This document shows positions 5,531-6,919 of a stretch of DNA of 6,919 bases, one piece after another. The notes under the pieces are model-generated. The model saw nothing but the letters and a program-made list of their open reading frames with translations. It did no database searches and was not told where the DNA came from. Made by a program: the position numbers and the translations under genes. The first letter of the stretch is position 1. The number at the start of each line of letters is the position of its first letter. Origin of the DNA: DASUGM01 sp036274055 (GTDB lineage: Bacteria > Acidobacteriota > Vicinamibacteria > Vicinamibacterales > SCN-69-37); assembly GCA_036274055.1 (NCBI GenBank), contig DASUGM010000359.1, forward strand, positions 1-6,919, read 5' to 3'.

Positions 5531-6843
5531 GGTCTGCCTATCGCTCGCTGCAGCGTCGCCGTCGCCGTCAGCACATTCACGCGCGCGGTGATCTGTTGCG
5601 CGTCGGCCTGTTGCACGGCGTCGGCCGCGCGCAGCAGCATCGCCGCGTCCGCGAGGCCGCTCTCATAGCGGTCGCGGATGATGCGGCGGCTCTCGCGCGC
5701 TTGATCGGCGGCCGCCCGTGCCACCGCCTCGCTCGCTCGCGCGGCCTCGAGCCGGGCGATGGCGATCTGCACGTCGAGCCGCGCCAGCGTTTCGGCCTTG
5801 CCCTTCTCGATCGCGCTCCGCGCCGCTCGCTCGCGCGCTTCAGCGAGCCGGGCCTGGTCCGAAAAACCGTGGAACAGGTTGATCCGGGCGACCACACCGG
5901 CCGTCCAACTGGCCGATCGCGAATTCCAGGCGCCGCCGTTCAGTTCCCATCCGCCCTGCGCGGCCACTTGCGGCAGAAACTCCGCTCGCGCCGCGTCGGC
6001 GGCGGCAGCCGCCAGTTGCGCCTGCTGCATCGCGAGCGCGACTTCCGGCCGGTTCGTCAGCGCTTCCTCTTCAAGCTCCGCGGGATTGCTGATGTCGATC
6101 GCCGTTGCCGGCGGCGCGAGATCGAGCGAGAACATCGCGAGCAGCGGCTCGCCCATCAGCTGATTCAGGCGCGCGCGCGCGACGCGTTCGTCCGACGTGG
6201 CCTGCACGTGTTTCGCTTGCGTCAGGGCGACATAGACATCGAGCTGCAGCACATCCGCGTCGGTCACCCGGCCGGCGTCGCGGCGATTGCCGGCCACCTC
6301 GCGATCGGCCCGCGCGGTCTCGACCAGCGCCGCTGCCGAACGAGCGGTCGCGGCGGCGATGAGGACGCCGCCGAACGCGTCAGTCACCGCGGCGGTCAGT
6401 TCATGATCGACGAGCCGCTTGCCGGTGGCCGCCATGTCGCGCGCGATTGATGCGGCGCGAAGATTCGCCGAGACGGTGCGATTGAACAGCAGCTGCTCCA
6501 CCGAAAATGCGGTGCGGAAATTGTCGGTCGCCTCCGGGTGATTGATCGCATCGAGCGCGAAGTCGGCAGCGGTAAACTGCCGCTGCGCAAGCAACGAGCT
6601 GAACACGAACACCGGCTGGTTGCCGCGCTGCCAGGACTCGGCGACGTCCACTTTCGGGAAGTAGCCGCCGCGTACCTGGGTGACGCGCTCGGCCGCGGCG
6701 CGCTCAGCGGCCGCCGCCGATCCGGCGTCGGGATTGTGCGCCTTGGCGCGCGTGATCGCATCCGCCAGCGACAGCGGCGACTGCGCGGCGGCCGGCAGCG
6801 CCGCAAGCAGCGTAGCGAAGAGGAGCGAAATGGTCCTCCACAT
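5527..6843 (-). CDS. TolC-family outer membrane efflux channel protein
   Basis: This 438-residue protein would form the trimeric outer-membrane exit duct of the pump. An N-terminal signal peptide (hydrophobic SLLFATLLAALPAAA, 6-20) is cleaved near Gln21. There is no lipobox cysteine, so it is not a lipoprotein of the OprM type. The mature protein shows the internal duplication of the OEP family: LADAITRAKAHNPD (26-39) opens the first half, which runs to about residue 230, and the second half runs from about 255 to 436. Matching motifs occur in each half: RRDAGRVTDADVLQLDVYVA (187-206) and RYESGLADAAMLLRAADAV (392-410). The segment about 76-108 (QPVFVFSSLLAQRQFTAADF onward) is a strand-rich insertion seen in one TolC subgroup and probably belongs to the beta-barrel. 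The long alpha-helical stretches are alanine-rich. It is the first gene of the operon. The ATG at 6843 directly precedes the signal peptide; no Shine-Dalgarno is visible ahead of it. Confidence 0.94.
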   Translation of the reverse strand: MWRTISLLFATLLAALPAAAQSPLSLADAITRAKAHNPDAGSAAAAERAAAERVTQVRGGYFPKVDVAESWQRGNQPVFVFSSLLAQRQFTAADFALDAINHPEATDNFRTAFSVEQLLFNRTVSANLRAASIARDMAATGKRLVDHELTAAVTDAFGGVLIAAATARSAAALVETARADREVAGNRRDAGRVTDADVLQLDVYVALTQAKHVQATSDERVARARLNQLMGEPLLAMFSLDLAPPATAIDISNPAELEEEALTNRPEVALAMQQAQLAAAAADAARAEFLPQVAAQGGWELNGGAWNSRSASWTAGVVARINLFHGFSDQARLAEARERAARSAIEKGKAETLARLDVQIAIARLEAARASEAVARAAADQARESRRIIRDRYESGLADAAMLLRAADAVQQADAQQITARVNVLTATATLQRAIGRP

Positions 6844-6919
6844 GACGGGAGCGATTCTGCGGGACCGCTCGCGCCAGGGCCATGCCCGCGCGGTTGGATT
6901 TCTTGACCGTCAGTCCAGC
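6844..6919 (-). promoter_or_regulatory. Upstream region and weak promoter candidate of the efflux operon
   Basis: On the minus strand CAGAAT (6859-6854) resembles a -10 box and ends ten bases before the channel-gene ATG. At 17 bp spacing the corresponding -35 would be TGGCCC (6882-6877), a poor match. The sequence between is GC-rich with no Shine-Dalgarno, so the transcript may start at or near the ATG. On the opposite strand TTGACC (6903-6908) could be the -35 of a promoter pointing out of the window to the right, but its -10 would lie beyond the edge. No palindromic operator of note is seen. Confidence 0.25.

Noticed and set aside
6169..6181. Alternating GC tract (possible Z-DNA or slippage site)
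   Set aside because: Only 13 bases and encodes Arg-Ala-Arg in a helical part of the channel protein; ordinary for GC-rich coding DNA.
5596..6450. Plus-strand frame antisense to the TolC-like gene
   Set aside because: Arg-, Gly- and His-rich composition without motifs; the minus strand encodes a clear OEP-family protein.
1..6919. CRISPR array, tRNA, rRNA, integrase or insertion sequence
   Set aside because: No spaced direct repeats, RNA gene signatures or recombinase motifs were found; the only repeat is the two-unit tandem at 1931-1990, which has no spacers.

Overview
The window is a compact piece of a GC-rich bacterial chromosome (roughly two-thirds G+C by eye). It holds one complete tripartite efflux operon on the minus strand and one convergent AraC-type regulator on the plus strand. 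An outer-membrane TolC-like channel, a lipoprotein adaptor and a 12-segment RND pump point to a diderm (Gram-negative) organism. The protein style, the high GC and a short intragenic palindromic repeat recall uncultured soil Acidobacteriota (Vicinamibacteria-like). That placement rests on my recollection of similar sequences and is only an inference.

Layout, left to right. Positions 1-199 are non-coding apart from a possible few-codon tail of an upstream gene. They hold an inverted repeat and a -10-like hexamer just before the regulator. Positions 200-1177 (+) encode an AraC-family regulator with an N-terminal cupin domain. Its last 74 bp overlap tail to tail with the 3' end of the RND gene. 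The operon reads right to left: TolC-family outer membrane protein (6843 to 5527), periplasmic adaptor lipoprotein (5530 to 4370), then RND permease (4370 to 1104). The junctions are ATGA and TGATG overlaps, so the three cistrons are almost certainly co-transcribed and translationally coupled. Positions 6844-6919 are the putative operon promoter region.

Working together, the RND protein would take substrate from the inner membrane or periplasm using the proton gradient. The adaptor would bridge it to the outer-membrane channel, and the channel would carry substrate out of the cell. The substrate cannot be read from the sequence. The pump belongs to a broad RND subfamily marked by REEEPQI near the N-terminus, YHKNL..V.YVTGD in the porter domain and VVRNSI in TM10. 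The regulator is a possible controller of the pump, but only proximity supports this.

The most unusual element is a 60-bp in-frame insertion inside the RND gene (1931-1990). It consists of two 30-bp copies, 29/30 identical, of an imperfectly palindromic unit. The unit is a multiple of three and has no stop codon in any of six frames. It adds two LRQGFGGQ-type decapeptides at a predicted surface turn of the porter domain. This looks like a dispersed palindromic repeat family able to land in and expand within coding genes. No other novel system was found.
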